From contig NC_068915.1 of NCBI RefSeq assembly GCF_023091745.1, positions 48,914,001 through 48,978,000 of the forward strand: a stretch of 64,000 bases of DNA, read 5' to 3'. This DNA comes from Budorcas taxicolor. Lineage: Eukaryota > Chordata > Mammalia > Artiodactyla > Bovidae. Numbering within the stretch: the stretch's first letter is position 1; every line of letters begins with the position of its first letter. A model generated the notes under the pieces. It made no database searches, was not told where the DNA came from, and worked only from the letters and a program-made list of their open reading frames with translations. Positions 9,626-21,575 of the stretch are shown here, piece by piece. The position numbers and the translations under genes are program-made.

Positions 9626-11471
9626 TAAAAATGAGTGAGATTAATAGAGACCAAAATTCTTTAAAAAGGGGTAAAATTAATTTAAGATGAAAATATTGTG
9701 AATACTGGCTTAATGGCATATGAGCAGAGAGAGTAGAATGAAGAAAAAACATCACAAAATTTTAAAAATATCAAGGTGCAGTAGAGGTAAGATTTCTGAA
9801 ATCTGTACTTTCCAGTGGTATATCTATAAATGGAATGCAAATAGATTATAAAATACTACTAAGTTATTGCTTTCTAAGTAGATTAATCAGTAATAAAATT
9901 TTAAGAAAATTCTCCATTTATTTACATAGATAGTGATGGTCTGGAGTAGATGATCAACTTTTATTTTCTCTCTCAAGTAATAATTATTGCAGGTAGAGCA
10001 ACAAAGTATGGAACGGTACTGAAAAATCCTTTGCCATTGTTCCATAGCAGTGAAAAGAGACAATACACAGAAACATGATCAGATGATTTCAGATAAGAAG
10101 ACTAGCAATGAAAAAAAAAAAAAAGACAATAAGATACAGTGTGACTGATGAAAGGCAGAGATGACCTTTGAGTAAGGTTGTAATAATGAGAAGAATCTAA
10201 CAATAAAACTATCTAAGGAAAATGTTAACCATTGCAAGGAGAATCATAAAGACCTATAACTATATTTAAATGATAAAAGTTAATAATTATATATACAGTA
10301 GGTGTATATTTTACTGTTCAAGATATCTTATGAGTGAAATTTTTTATTAAGGTATTTATTCACTGACTGAGTGATTTGGTCTTATTGTACTGGTGATCAG
10401 CTATCATTCAAAATTTATTTTGAAAATAAAATTAGTTCTAAACAACTTTAAATAATATATATTCATGTTAATTATGTATACATTGCTACAATTGTATATC
10501 AATTAAAGCAAAAGGTGTCATTTATACTAAAAGTGAAATAGGCATATTCTTTTTTCTAGTTACATATTAACATACTTCAGTTCCCTAGTAAGCCTTGCAA
10601 CTGTCATTTTTTTTCTGCAAAACATTTTCTAAAATATAATTCTTCTTTTTATAAAATCATCCATAATCTCTCCAAAATTGCTTTTTACTTAATAAAACTG
10701 AAAATGGTGGTATATCTAATTGCAATTTTATTTATACCAAAATGCTTTTAATTGAGATAATTCTTTCTTTCTCTTTCTACTTTACTCTCTTTCTCTTAGT
10801 ACCTAGTAAAAAATAAACAAACATTTAAAAAAGGATGACCAGCTTCAATTTCATTTTTTTTTGCAATGGCAAGTGAATAAGTCCCAACAATTTCAAGGGT
10901 ACTGTCTTATTTTCTTCATTCAGAACACTACTGTTTTTAACTAATATCTTATAAGATGAAATTATCCACTGTGACTCCATAAAATGACTTATTTAAATGT
11001 TTTTTTATGCATTTTGCCAAACATAAGTGCTTCAAAATCATAAAATATCTTTATTTAATTCCATGCCAGGGTAGAATATAAATTAAATATGAAGTATTGG
11101 GCATCAAAAAGTCTTTCTACATGTAGAGATATGCCAAAGCACACATGTAGATGTTCAAAATTAAATCCATATACCATATAAATTTTTGTTGTTTAATTTG
11201 TTCAGTATTTCCAAAACACAAGTTTCATGCCACTCAATTTATTGAACAATTTTATTAAACACTTGAATTAAACAAAATATATTTAAATATCAGAGGATTT
11301 ATTGACAAAAACTCTTCTTATTCTATATGCGGATGGCCCATTTAAAATATAGTTATTCCAAAGATATATTTAATGTCTGATCACAGGCAGTCAAAAGTCA
11401 AAACACGCACGATCAACTACAGCTTCCTTACCATTTATTTTTAGTTCAAACACTCTAACTGTGTATACATA
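9626..11471. other. Unassigned AT-rich sequence
   Basis: About 1.85 kb without recognisable repeat, exon or RNA gene. A short A run is near 10107-10122. Any repeat content must be very old. Confidence 0.5.
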
Positions 11472-12022
11472 ATGCTTACTCCTTGGAAGAAAAGTTATGA
11501 CCAACCTAGATAGCATATTCAAAAGCAGAGACATTACTTTGCTGACTAAGGTCCGTCTCGTCAAGGCTATGGTTTTTCCTGTGGTCATGTATGGATATGA
11601 GAGTTGGACTGTGAAGAAGGCTGAGTGCCGAAGAATTAATGCTTTTGAACTGTGGTGTTGGAGAAGACTCTTGAGAGTCCCTTGAACTGCAAGGACATCC
11701 AACCAGTCCATTCTGAAGGAGATCAGCCCTGGGATTTCTTAGGAAGGAATGATGCTAAAGCTGAAACTCCAGTACTTAAGCCACCTCATGTGAAGAGTTG
11801 ACTCATTGGCAAAGACTCTGATGCTGGGAGGGATTGGGGGCAGGAGGAGAAGGGGACGGCAGAGGATGAGATGGCTGGATGACATCACTGATTCGATGGA
11901 CTTGAGTCTGAGTGAACTTCGGGAGTTGGTGATGGACAGGGAGGCCTGGTGTGCTGCGATTCATGGGGTCGCAAAGAGTCCGACACTCCTGAGAGACTGA
12001 AATGAACTGAACTGAACTGAAC
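11472..12022 (+). mobile_element. BovB LINE, 3' part (copy 5)
   Basis: It starts at the LLLGRKVMTNLDS region of ORF2 and ends in repeated gaact units. A W-to-stop change (tgg to tga) near 11685 and later indels break the frame; an open tail at 11806-12000 encodes the RGRQRMRWLD...VMDREAW end. It carries the younger 3' variant. Confidence 0.92.
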
Positions 12023-12111
12023 ATTTATAAATATTGATAGCTACATTTGTTTAGTAAAACCACAACTTTCTGTGAGTATTTATAAATAATGTTTTTACTC
12101 TAATCATTTCC

Positions 12112-12153
<42 letters not shown>
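12112..12153. repeat. TG microsatellite
   Basis: About 20 TG units with one TC near the right end. Confidence 0.95.
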
Positions 12154-12154
<1 letters not shown>

Positions 12155-12500
12155 TGTGGTGGATGATGTCAAGGCATAAGTCATAATGTTATTATATATT
12201 ACCTGATATATGTGATGATAATATCATTTCACCACTGCTGAATCATACCCCTCCCAAATGCTAACCCCAGGCTAATCACATGAAAATGTAGACCAACACA
12301 TATCAAAGGATATTCAACAAAATACATTATAAGAATGCAGCAAAATTTTCAAAGTCATGAAAAGCAAGGGAATGCTGAGATTTCATCACAGATGGGAGAA
12401 GATGAAGGAGATATGATGACTAAACACATTACGGTATCCTAGACTGCATGCTTTAATAGTAAAAGTACGTTAGTGGGAAATATAATAAAATCTGAATAAA

Positions 12501-12503
<3 letters not shown>
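12154..12503. other. Unassigned AT-rich sequence
   Basis: Nothing recognisable between two dinucleotide tracts. Confidence 0.5.

Positions 12504-12549
<46 letters not shown>
12504..12549. repeat. TA microsatellite
   Basis: An uninterrupted run of about 23 TA units. Confidence 0.95.
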
Positions 12550-12551
<2 letters not shown>

Positions 12552-12599
12552 ACCATTTTTAGTCTTGATTTTATTTGTTACAATATCACTTCTGTTTTA

Positions 12600-12714
12600 T
12601 GTTTAGTTTTTTGACTGCAGAGCATGTGGGATCTTAGCTCTCAGATCAGGGATTGAGTCTGCACTCCCTCATTGGAAGGCAAAGTCACAACCACTGGACC
12701 ACCAGGGAAGTCCC
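12600..12714 (-). mobile_element. CHR-type tRNA-derived SINE
   Basis: In reverse complement it ends in the head gggacttccctggtggtcca (12692-12711 on the plus strand as the antisense). The body gcatgtgggatcttagctc plus cagggattgagtctgcact is the short CHR pattern of cetartiodactyls and lacks Bov-A sequence. Confidence 0.78.
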
Positions 12715-12821
12715 TGAATGAAGTATTTAAATGCTAACAAAATGTGAATAAAATCTGATAAGTTTATAATTTGAAGTGTTTGTCTGCATTGCAGACACTC
12801 TGTAATGAATGTGTCTGCAAC

Positions 12822-12976
12822 GTGGGTAAATCCACCTGCAATGTGGGAGACCTAGATTGGGAAAATCTCCTGGTGATGGGAACATCTACCCACTCCTGTA
12901 TTCTGACCTGGAGAATTCTATGGTCTATGTAGCCCATGGGGTCACAAAGAGTCGGACACGACCGAGTGACTTTCAC
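12822..12976 (+). mobile_element. Bov-tA SINE, partial
   Basis: The head is degraded (gtaaatccacctgcaatgtg) and is followed by a Bov-A unit ending gtcggacacgaccgagtgac. The 5' start is lost. Confidence 0.8.
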
Positions 12977-13119
12977 AGACAAGGTTAGTACTAGGGAATG
13001 TTGGGTAAAAGTTTTATGGGAACTCATTAAACTATCTTGACAATTATTGAGTAAATTAAAATGATTGCAAAGTAATTTTTAGAGGTTGACAACTGGTAGG
13101 ACATTTTAATGGAGAAAAT

Positions 13120-13265
13120 CATTGGCAAGTCATTCTCATTTTAGCTCTACTTCAAACAACTTGTGTTTCTTCTCTGATTCTCAGCTTCCTGATTTGTAAA
13201 ATGCAGAGATAAGGTAATTCACTTGTGATGCTTTCTTTTGTATTCTCAAATGTTATGTATAAAAT
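13120..13265 (+). mobile_element. MIR-like SINE relic
   Basis: The order ggcaagtcatt, then ttctcagcttcctgatttgt and aaaatgcagagataaggta, follows the MIR core. Divergence is high, as expected for this ancient mammalian family. Confidence 0.5.
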
Positions 13266-13334
13266 TTAAACTATGCTAAGCCATGATTTTGGATTTTTGT
13301 CAAGTGGATTGGTAGAAGCAGACATAGGGATTAG

Positions 13335-13610
13335 TGTGGCAGGCATCCTATAAAATGACCCCTAGTGACTTCCACCTACTGGTAACACTTCTGCTTGCTT
13401 GGTCTGGATTTGGTGTCTCACTACTAGAGCATAAAAGCAATAGGGCATTATTTATTTCACTAGCTTATAAAACAGTGCAATTTTCATCGTGGACCCTCCC
13501 TCTCTCTTATTCACTTCTTCTGTTTCTAACTGGCTCAAAGAGGATCCGGATGTCATGCTGTGAAGCAGCCATATGGATAGTTCCAGCTGATGAGAAAGTA
13601 AGGGACTGAC
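13335..13610 (+). mobile_element. MLT1-like LTR relic (ERVL-MaLR)
   Basis: The upstream part aaaatgacccctagtgactt-ccacctactggta and the downstream part ggatgtcatgctgtgaag, cagccatatggatagttcc, gatgagaaagtaagggactg match the ordered layout of MLT1 LTRs by eye. The 91-codon open frame over 13334-13609 is a chance frame in this LTR. Confidence 0.6.
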
Positions 13611-14708
13611 TATCTGAAATGTTGATTTTCATTTCAATGAGGGTTTATCTATTATGTTTAGTCTAATGACATAATTAGTGGTAAAAGATAATCAAATATT
13701 ATAAGGTAAGATGCCTGGTTCTAAATGTGCATCTTTAAGGAAGTGTGACTTGCCTCTAGCTTATGATTTAAATATTTATTGGAATAGAGTAAGGCTCTGA
13801 CTGCTTCAATGGTGGTCATTAACTTCATTTTTATAAGCAGATTCACTTTCACATTTTTCTATGCTTGACTATCAAACAACTTTTATATGGGTTCCTCAAA
13901 TAAAAAAAGTCTCACTTACATAATTTCACGCTTTCTTTGCTTTAATCTTTTACTAACTTCATCCTTTCCCTTCTTCTTACCCACAAATATTTTTTGCCCA
14001 ACCATTAAATATTAAAATATGGTGAAATGGAACATTGGTATAATCTAATAATTATACCAATATATTAATAATAGTTCTTATTTTTTCTAAGCTGATATGC
14101 ATCTATTTTAATTATACTGAATCAGTATAAAAATTTCTCTTTAGGTTCATTCTAATGATATAAAATATAATATGATTAACATTGAACAAGAAAAAGTATA
14201 AAAATGTTCTAGTTTGTATGATGATGAAACATCAAGGTGATTTACAGCATTTCATTATGAAATGGATACATCTAAATCTTGTCCAAAGTATATTCTAAAC
14301 CTTCTCAGAAAGAGTTAACTTTTTCTAGGTCAAGTCTGAAACATTACCTTTTGCTATATATTTTATTTCAAATATTGAGATTGATAGTTTGAAGATACTA
14401 TTAAACTTTCAAGAAAATTGTAGTTGAGCTAAAATAAAATATCATGTCATTTTTTTGAATTAGCTATTTAATTAAAATTTTCATTCATCTTCTTGATAAT
14501 AGAGATGACTGACAGGCAAATTTTAACCTTCAAGAAATTGCTATTTATAATGAAATTATTAAACTTAAATTACAAAATTTTAATTTTTGGTTTGTGGATA
14601 TTTTAGGTATTTTATTTTCACATTTGAGATTTAATTGCATGAGAGACAGTTCATATAAATACTCATTTAAGACAAAGTTGACAGTGTTTATTGATTGATT
14701 TTAACTAG
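13611..14708. other. Unassigned AT-rich sequence
   Basis: About 1.1 kb with no recognisable gene, RNA or repeat. Confidence 0.5.
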
Positions 14709-14718
14709 TAATCACAGA

Positions 14719-14941
14719 GCTTCCCTGGGGGCTTACATGGTAAAGAGTCTGCCTGAAATGTAGGATACACAGTTTCTATTCCTGGATCAGGAAGAGACCT
14801 TCTCCAAGAGATCTCCTGGAGAAGGAAATGGCAACCCACTCCAGTATTCTTGCTTGGAGAATCCCACGGACAGAAGAGCCTGGTGAGTCCCAGTCCATGG
14901 GGTCACAAGGAGTCGGACAGGACTGAGCAACTAACAACTAT
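14719..14941 (+). mobile_element. Bov-tA SINE with 10-base target-site duplication
   Basis: Head gcttccctgggggcttacat, Bov-A unit ending gactgagcaactaac. The exact direct repeat taatcacaga lies at 14709-14718 and 14942-14951. Confidence 0.93.
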
Positions 14942-14951
14942 TAATCACAGA

Positions 14952-15775
14952 ACTAATATTTGAATTTATTCTGAACATTAACTAAAATATGTCTCTATTA
15001 AAATTTTCCTTTAAACTTTTTGGGCAAGCATAAAACATTTTTTTTAATGCTCACTCAATAAATTGGTAATATTTAATACTATTTAATTTTAGTGAATTAA
15101 ATATCTGATAACAATGCATTTCTTCTTTAAAAATTTATAGATTTCTATCTTATAAATTAACAATTCTAAAACCAACTTTCACATTAACTAGCTCTCAGAA
15201 GCATCAGCAAAAATAAAACATTAAGTAACATTACAAAGTCAAGGGCTTATGATTTATTGGTAATTTTGCTCTTTTAGTCATATCATAGGTTGGACTGAAT
15301 GACTTGTTAAGAAATGAAATAATGAGTATAAATTGTAGATTCCAAATCCATTTAAACATATAGAATAAGATATTCATTTTTCTTCACATATATGAAATGT
15401 CCTTCAATTTTAAGGAAAAATAACTGAGAAATGAGCAGAAATCTATCCATAACTGTTAATTCTGCCTCCGCCTGCTGTTACAATGATTCTAACAGTGAAG
15501 AATATCAAATGAAATCCCTAAGTAATGGAAAAGGTGATTGTGTTAAAAGGGCAAAAGGGCTGAGACATCAGTCAACTGAGACTCACAGTGTTATTACCCT
15601 TCTTCTTGGCAGTGCCACTGAGATGCGATAAGTGACTGCAGAGTTCAGCAGGAAAGAAGAAAATGTAATGATGATTCTAATTTTCATGTAGATTTTCTTT
15701 GTGCTTGAAGCATATCCTGCATCACACTGCTTCCATTTTGTACTCTGCCACTTGCACGTATGAAAGTAACTTTTT
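14952..15775. other. Unassigned AT-rich sequence
   Basis: No recognisable repeat. A 66-codon open frame at 15431-15631 and its antisense have no protein signature. Confidence 0.5.
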
Positions 15776-15828
15776 AAAGACAAGTATTAAAGTAAAAATA
15801 AAAATTAAAAAAAATAAAGACAAGTATT
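15776..15828 (+). repeat. 13-base direct repeat flanking an A-rich core
   Basis: The exact repeat aaagacaagtatt is at 15776-15788 and 15816-15828 with only A-rich sequence (15789-15815) between. This is the footprint expected of a LINE-primed insertion truncated to its poly(A) tail. A chance local duplication is the alternative. Confidence 0.55.
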
Positions 15829-15934
15829 CAAGTCTGATTTAAATAGTGTATAAAAAATCAGAGTGGAGATAAAGATTGATAATGTTTTAGCGCTGGATAG
15901 TAGATTAGTCAAGTAGTATAAAAGTGTTTTCATT

Positions 15935-16150
15935 GTTTGAAATTCCACTGCTGCCTTTTAGCTGTGATCTCAAAGCAAGTCATTTAACTCCTCTGTTCCT
16001 TAGTTTGTCAACTGCAAAATAATGATAATAATAAAACTGATAGTATCTACTCCATCAAATTATTGTGAGGCACAGAAAATTAAGAGAAGAGCCAGGTACT
16101 TAAAATGGCATCTGGGATATAGTGGGCAAAAGTTCTTATTTGTTGGTCTA
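15935..16150 (+). mobile_element. MIR SINE relic
   Basis: Ordered MIR landmarks: ttttagctgtgatctc, aagcaagtcatttaactcct, ccttagtttgtcaactgcaa, aataatgataataataa, tattgtgaggcaca. It is well spaced and in sense orientation. Confidence 0.75.
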
Positions 16151-16261
16151 AAATATTATCCACAAAGCTGTTTTTGTGAAATAATAAATGAAATTTCCTG
16201 CTTAGGAAAGGTGTACAAGTCAATTGTAGACAATTTAGAAAATAAAAAAAATAGTAGAGTC

Positions 16262-16480
16262 AAAGGGGTTTCCCACATGGTTCAGTGTAAAAGAATCCAC
16301 CCGCCAATGCAGGAAACACAGGAGATGTGGGTTGAACCCCTGATCCCTGGGTGGGGAGGATCAGCTGGAGTGGGAAATTGCCCCCCGCTCCAGTGTTTTC
16401 GCCTGGAAAATCTCACAGACAGAGGATCCTGGCAGGTATAGTCCACTGTGGTCACAAAGAGTCAAACACAAATGAATGAT
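16262..16480 (+). mobile_element. Bov-tA SINE, decayed
   Basis: Head ggggtttcccacatggttca, tRNA-like B box decayed around 16331, Bov-A unit to caaatgaatgattgatc. A short gtcaaa repeat on both sides may be the target-site duplication. Confidence 0.85.
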
Positions 16481-17393
16481 TGATCACAAAGTGTCAAATG
16501 TTGCTCATAATGTCAAAACTCACTAATAATTATTGTTAATTTATTTTAATTATTTATTTACCAATTAGAAATATTTTCCATGAGTTAAATATACCTTTAT
16601 AATGTGATTTTTAGTGACTGTATTGTATTTATTTCATCATGTTTTTGAATAATTTATCACCTATTGAGGACCTGAATAGGCCTCAGTATCTGACCTCTAA
16701 AATAAACATGACAATAAATACTTAGTTTAATAGGGAGAGTTTGGTTTGACAATGTAATATACAGAGTTAACAAAATTTGAGTACAAAACAAATATTAGCT
16801 TTTTTTGTTATTAAATAATTGGAGCTAAAAAAAAAATTCCATTTTTAAAAAATTCCTTTTACATACCTAGTGATGTATTGGAGAATGTGTGTATGTTGAA
16901 TTACTGAAGCACGCATTATACATGTTATTAAGATTTAGAATCTAGGAACCAGTTTTAAATTGCAGTTAAGCACAACTATCTTAACTAAGTTTTCCTTGTT
17001 TTTCCCCCAAGCAAATTAAATTCCCAGAATCCCTTCTCATTTTTCTTTCATATCTTAAGGTTCTGATTCAGTAGTTCTCCAAGCAAAGACTTAATACACC
17101 CTTTCAATTACATGATTATAATATGCACACAGTCTCATTTATCACCCTTTATAGAGCTAATAGGTTTATTTTGCCTTGAACCATCTATTAAGATATTTAA
17201 AGGTGATTTTATAATGCAAATAATTTCAATTTTATATCTATGACTGTAGGGAGATTATTCTAATTTGCAATGATTTTAAATGCAAAATAAGTGTAGAGTA
17301 TGAGCTAGCAACTCTGAAGAATGATTCAGTTTTAGATTTTTTCCCATAAATATCTCTTCTAATTTCTTTGTTGGATGAAAATCGCATGGAAAG

Positions 17394-17433
<40 letters not shown>

Positions 17434-18172
17434 ATTTTAAATTATTAATGTATTCCCTAAAGTTGAACTCTCAGTTTTGACCAATATGTCATGTTTCAAT
17501 GGAAGGACTAGGTTAAAAAAATTGAGGGATTTTGGTCATGTACTGCCAGTTTAAAATCTTGGTAATCAAAGCAAAAACTCTGAGTTACATTTCTCAGACT
17601 ATGGCCTTTCATCATCTTAAGAACTGAGGACATGTTCTCCTGAATGATGGAAAGCCTATTAGAATTTGCTTGGACCTTATAAATCCCATTGATAGTTTTT
17701 AATTTATAGCATGTATCAATATATTGCTTCTATTTTAGCATTGTTAAATATTTTAATAATTCTCTAATATAATATCAAGTAATATGCATATCCATTTTCA
17801 TAGAATTTTGAAATTATTTTAACAAATAATCAATGCCTACACATAACTATGACAATTTTAGTCACCAATAAAATAAATCCTAATATTCTTCTGATATCTT
17901 ATCTTTTTATTATCCCCAAAGTCTATTTTGCTATAAACAAATTAATACTAAGAAAATAAGGAGCAGGCAGTAATTGTAGCTAGTTTTCTTTTACTCATAA
18001 ATATTATCATAACTATGCAAGGAATGGAATAGATTCCAAATTTTATGCTAAATCTGGAGAATTGCAATGAGGATCTTAAATTGAACCAAAGTAAAGAAAT
18101 CAATTAGCAGTGTTTGCTGAAAAGAGTATTAAGGAAACTTAGTGGTTACCTATGTGCTGTGCTATGCTTATA
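16481..18172. other. Unassigned AT-rich sequence
   Basis: About 1.7 kb with no recognisable gene or mobile element apart from a TA run at 17396-17430. Confidence 0.5.
17396..17430. repeat. TA microsatellite
   Basis: About 17 TA units. Confidence 0.95.
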
Positions 18173-18474
18173 CACTCAGGTGTGTTCAACTCTTTGGAAC
18201 ATCATGGACTGTAGCCCACCAGGCTCCTCTGTCCATGGGGATTCTCCAGGCAAGAATAATGGAGTGGGTTGCCATGCCCTCATCCAGATGTTCCAAACCC
18301 AGGGATCGAACCCAGGTATCCTGGGTAGTAAAGGAGGATTCTTTACTATCTGAACCACCAAGGAAGCTCAAGAATACTGGAGTGGGTAGCCTATCCCTTC
18401 TCCATAGGATCTTTCTGATCCAGAAATTGAACCGGTGTCTCCCGCATTGCAGCTGAGCTGCCAAAGGAAGTCCA
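18173..18474 (-). mobile_element. Composite Bov-tA SINE with two tRNA-like modules
   Basis: In reverse orientation. A full unit (18173-18368) ends with a tRNA-like head (gatcgaacccaggtatcctg, accaccaaggaagc). It is followed directly by a second partial unit (18370-18474) with its own caagaatactggagtgggta and another tRNA-like head ending ccaaaggaagtcc. Two SINEs in tandem or a dimeric insertion would both explain it. Confidence 0.8.
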
Positions 18475-18549
18475 GTGATACATACATTAATCATACCCAG
18501 TGAATTCACATTCTCAGACTAAATTTTTCCTCATTTTCAGTCTCTCTTT

Positions 18550-18905
18550 TGATTCATTATATCTTTATTAGTCAAGCTTCTTGCAGCTGCACAAAATAGA
18601 ATCAAATTCAGAATGGTATAAGAAAAACAAATTTGTTATTTGACTGGTGGATGTAACTGGAATTCTCAGTGTCACACTTATGTTCAGCAATGAGCAGAGA
18701 CAGGAGCCTCCACAAATCTATCTAACCTCTCCTTTGGCTCTGTGTTGCATTTCAATGTGTAATCTGTCTTTGTAATGGCAAACATGATCATCTATATCAT
18801 CAGGCTTTTATATTATCAGTTTTTAAACCCCAGCAGAAGGAAACAGTTTTCATCCTTCACAGTTGCAGAATGAAATACATGTTGCTTGCTCAACCCATAA
18901 TGCAG
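18550..18905. repeat. Possible ancient interspersed repeat relic
   Basis: Segments such as agcaatgagcagagacagga and aaccccagcagaaggaaaca sit in the order I recall from an old mammalian repeat, but I cannot name the family. Confidence 0.3.
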
Positions 18906-19074
18906 GTCTGTAGTGAAGAAGGGTTAATTAGATCCAACAGAGTAACATGGATTTATGGTGGGGAAGAAGTGAAACACTAAAGAAAATTAAGGAAGCCTTC
19001 ACCAAAAGAAAGTTGAAACAACAAATGGTCACACTAGTAAGAGGCATAAACTACAATGTTACTTTGATAATCTC

Positions 19075-19371
19075 CACAGTATTAGTTTTCCACTGTTGTA
19101 TTAAAAGGCACTACAAACTTAGTGACTGTCAACAACACCTCTTTATTACCCTATAGCATCTATAGGTCAGACGTCCAGGCATAGTTTACAGGCATGTAGT
19201 GTTCAGGTTCTCATAAACTGGAAACAATGTATCACTCTGGGTGGTAATCCAGTAATTACAGGCTTCTTCCAAACTCAGTGATTGCTGACATAATCCAGTT
19301 TCTTTCAGATGTAGGACTGAACCATTCACCTCTTAATGACCTCTCATTGTTACCTGCCATATGACATGTTA
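19075..19371. repeat. Ancient interspersed repeat relic
   Basis: The run ttttccactgttgta, cactacaaacttagtgact, ctataggtcagacgtccagg follows a common old mammalian repeat (probably an old L1 3' region). A shorter piece of the same repeat is at 6836-6884. An L1 tail inserted at its right end. Confidence 0.45.
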
Positions 19372-19905
19372 CTTTTTTTTTTAATCTCTCTCTTTTTAAA
19401 ATTAATTTATTTTTTATTGAAGGATTATTACTTCACAGAATTTTGCTGTTTTCTGTCAGACCTCAACATGAATCATCCATAGGTATACATATATTCCCAC
19501 CCTTTTGAAACTCCTTCCCATCTCCCACCCCATCCTACCCATTTAGGTTGATACTGAGCCACCCCTGTTTGAGGTTCCTGAGCCGTAGAGCAAATTCCTG
19601 TTGGCTATCTATTTTACATATGGTAATGTAACTTTCCATGTTACTCTTTCCACACATCTCACCCTCTCCTCCCATCTCCCCCCATGTCCATAAGTCGATT
19701 CTTTATGTCTGTTTCTCCATTGTTGCTCTGTAAATAAATTCCTCAGTACCATTTTTCTAGATTCCATATATACATATTAGAATACGGTATTTATCTTTCT
19801 CTTTCTGATTCACTTCACTCATAATCTTCATTTAGCTACAATCTGTTGAAAACATCAACATTTCATATTGTCTCTCCTCATTATGTAAATCTTAAAAAGA
19901 AATCA
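19372..19905 (-). mobile_element. L1 LINE, 3' end
   Basis: The T-rich run at 19372-19382 is the antisense poly(A). It is followed by antisense 3' UTR (ttttattgaaggattattac, caacatgaatcatccatagg, cccaccccatcctaccc) and a region typical of L1 near atttacagagcaacaatgg in antisense. It is old, with a degraded coding part. Confidence 0.75.
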
Positions 19906-21057
19906 TTTCCAGTTTGATAATTTAAACTCATATAGAAACACGCACATATGTATATACAACCAATGAATTTCTTTGTACAAAGATTAAAAAAAAAAATTTA
20001 GTCATGTTAGCTATTGCTATGATTATACATTTTAAAATCATGTCCCTAAAAGCAGCTTATAAAGCAGGACAAAATTGATAAAAAATAACCATCTCAATGC
20101 CCAGGAAACAGACCATATATTTCTATGAAAGCTATTTAACTTGGATAAATACTGAGCCTTTAATTAAACTAACAGGAATCTGTGATGGTTTACCCGTAGG
20201 AAGAGGAAATAGAGCAGAAAAATAAAAAAAAAATAATGATCAAGAGCTTGATAAAAACATGTTAATGTACACTTGAAGAGAGCTTTAAATTGCAAATAAA
20301 TCCACATCCAAAGAAATCATAGTCAAACTGTTGAAAGAGAAAAATTTGTATAAAGGAAAGGGAATTATGACTCACCATGTACCAGAACAATTCAATATAA
20401 TTAATGAATGACTTCATCTGAAACCATGGAAACCTTCAGACAGTGGAATGACATATTCAAAACACAGAAAGAAAAGCAGGCAAACAAAACAGCTTATCAA
20501 TACAGAAATATATATATAGCAAAATAGCCTTCAAAGATGAAAGTAAAATTCAGATACTCTTAGACAAAGAATGGAAAACAGTGTTACTAGTACACCTGTC
20601 TTGCAAAAAAATACAGGTACTTCCTTAGGCTATAGGAAATTATGTGAGAACATACTTCAATCACAAGAAATTGAAAAAAAAAAGATAAACTAATCAATTA
20701 GTATATTTGATTCTATAAACATTTTAGTCTCGTAATATCTTAAAATTATTAAATTTTATAAAGCAATGGTCATAACACTGAATTATTGGGTTTATATTAC
20801 ATGCAAATATATATACTGACAATTATATATATATGTGTGTATATATATATACACAAATGGGGACTGGTGCTAGGTAAGAACAAAATTTCTATATTATACT
20901 GGAATCAAGTTAGGTTTAATATGAAGTGAATCTAATCGATTAAGCTTCACATCATAATCCCAATACAAACCATGAGAAAATAACTAATAAAAATATAATT
21001 TAAAAAAAAGAATTAAATTTAACATTAAATAATATTCATTTAGTATAAAAGCCAGTT
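19906..21057. other. Unassigned AT-rich sequence
   Basis: No gene or clear mobile element. A TA/GT tract lies near 20823-20855. Confidence 0.5.
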
Positions 21058-21070
21058 GTTAAGGAAGCCT

Positions 21071-21277
21071 GATCTTGTTTAGTCACCAAGTTGTGTCCCA
21101 TTCTTTTGTGACCACTTGGACTGTAGCCCACCTGGTTGCTCTGTGCATGCATTTTCCCAGGCAAGAATACTGTGTGGGTGGGTTGCCATTTCCTTCTCCA
21201 GAGAATATTCCTGACATGAAGCTCAAACCTACATCTGGTAGGTAGTTTCTTTACCACTGAGTCACCAGGAAAGCCCA
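21071..21277 (-). mobile_element. Bov-tA SINE with 13-base target-site duplication
   Basis: A reverse Bov-tA: agtcaccaagttgtgtccca at the left and a tRNA-like head at the right ending gtcaccaggaaagccc. The exact repeat gttaaggaagcct flanks it at 21058-21070 and 21278-21290. Confidence 0.95.
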
Positions 21278-21290
21278 GTTAAGGAAGCCT

Positions 21291-21575
21291 TTAAAAACAC
21301 ACAAAAAGCAAGACATACATAATGTAACTCTAACTGTATCAATAATTGTTTTAAATGTGAAATTCTATACAATGCAATCCTGTCAGGATAAAAAAATGGA
21401 AAAAAAAAAAACCCCACAAGATCTAAATATAGGCTGTCTGTAAGAGATAAAACTTAGATTCAGAAAAACCCACAGATCGAAAGCAAAAGGGTGGGGAAAT
21501 ATATCTCATGTAAATAAAATTAAGAGAACTGAATCAGCTATACCAATATCAGAAAAAAGAAAAGACTTTAATACT
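21291..21575. other. Unassigned AT-rich sequence
   Basis: Nothing recognisable apart from A runs. Confidence 0.5.

Noticed and set aside
13334..13609. 91-codon open frame
   Set aside because: It falls inside an MLT1-like LTR relic and shows no domain or signal.
16022..16441. 139-codon open frame
   Set aside because: Its first part is MIR sequence and its second part is read-through of a Bov-tA SINE.
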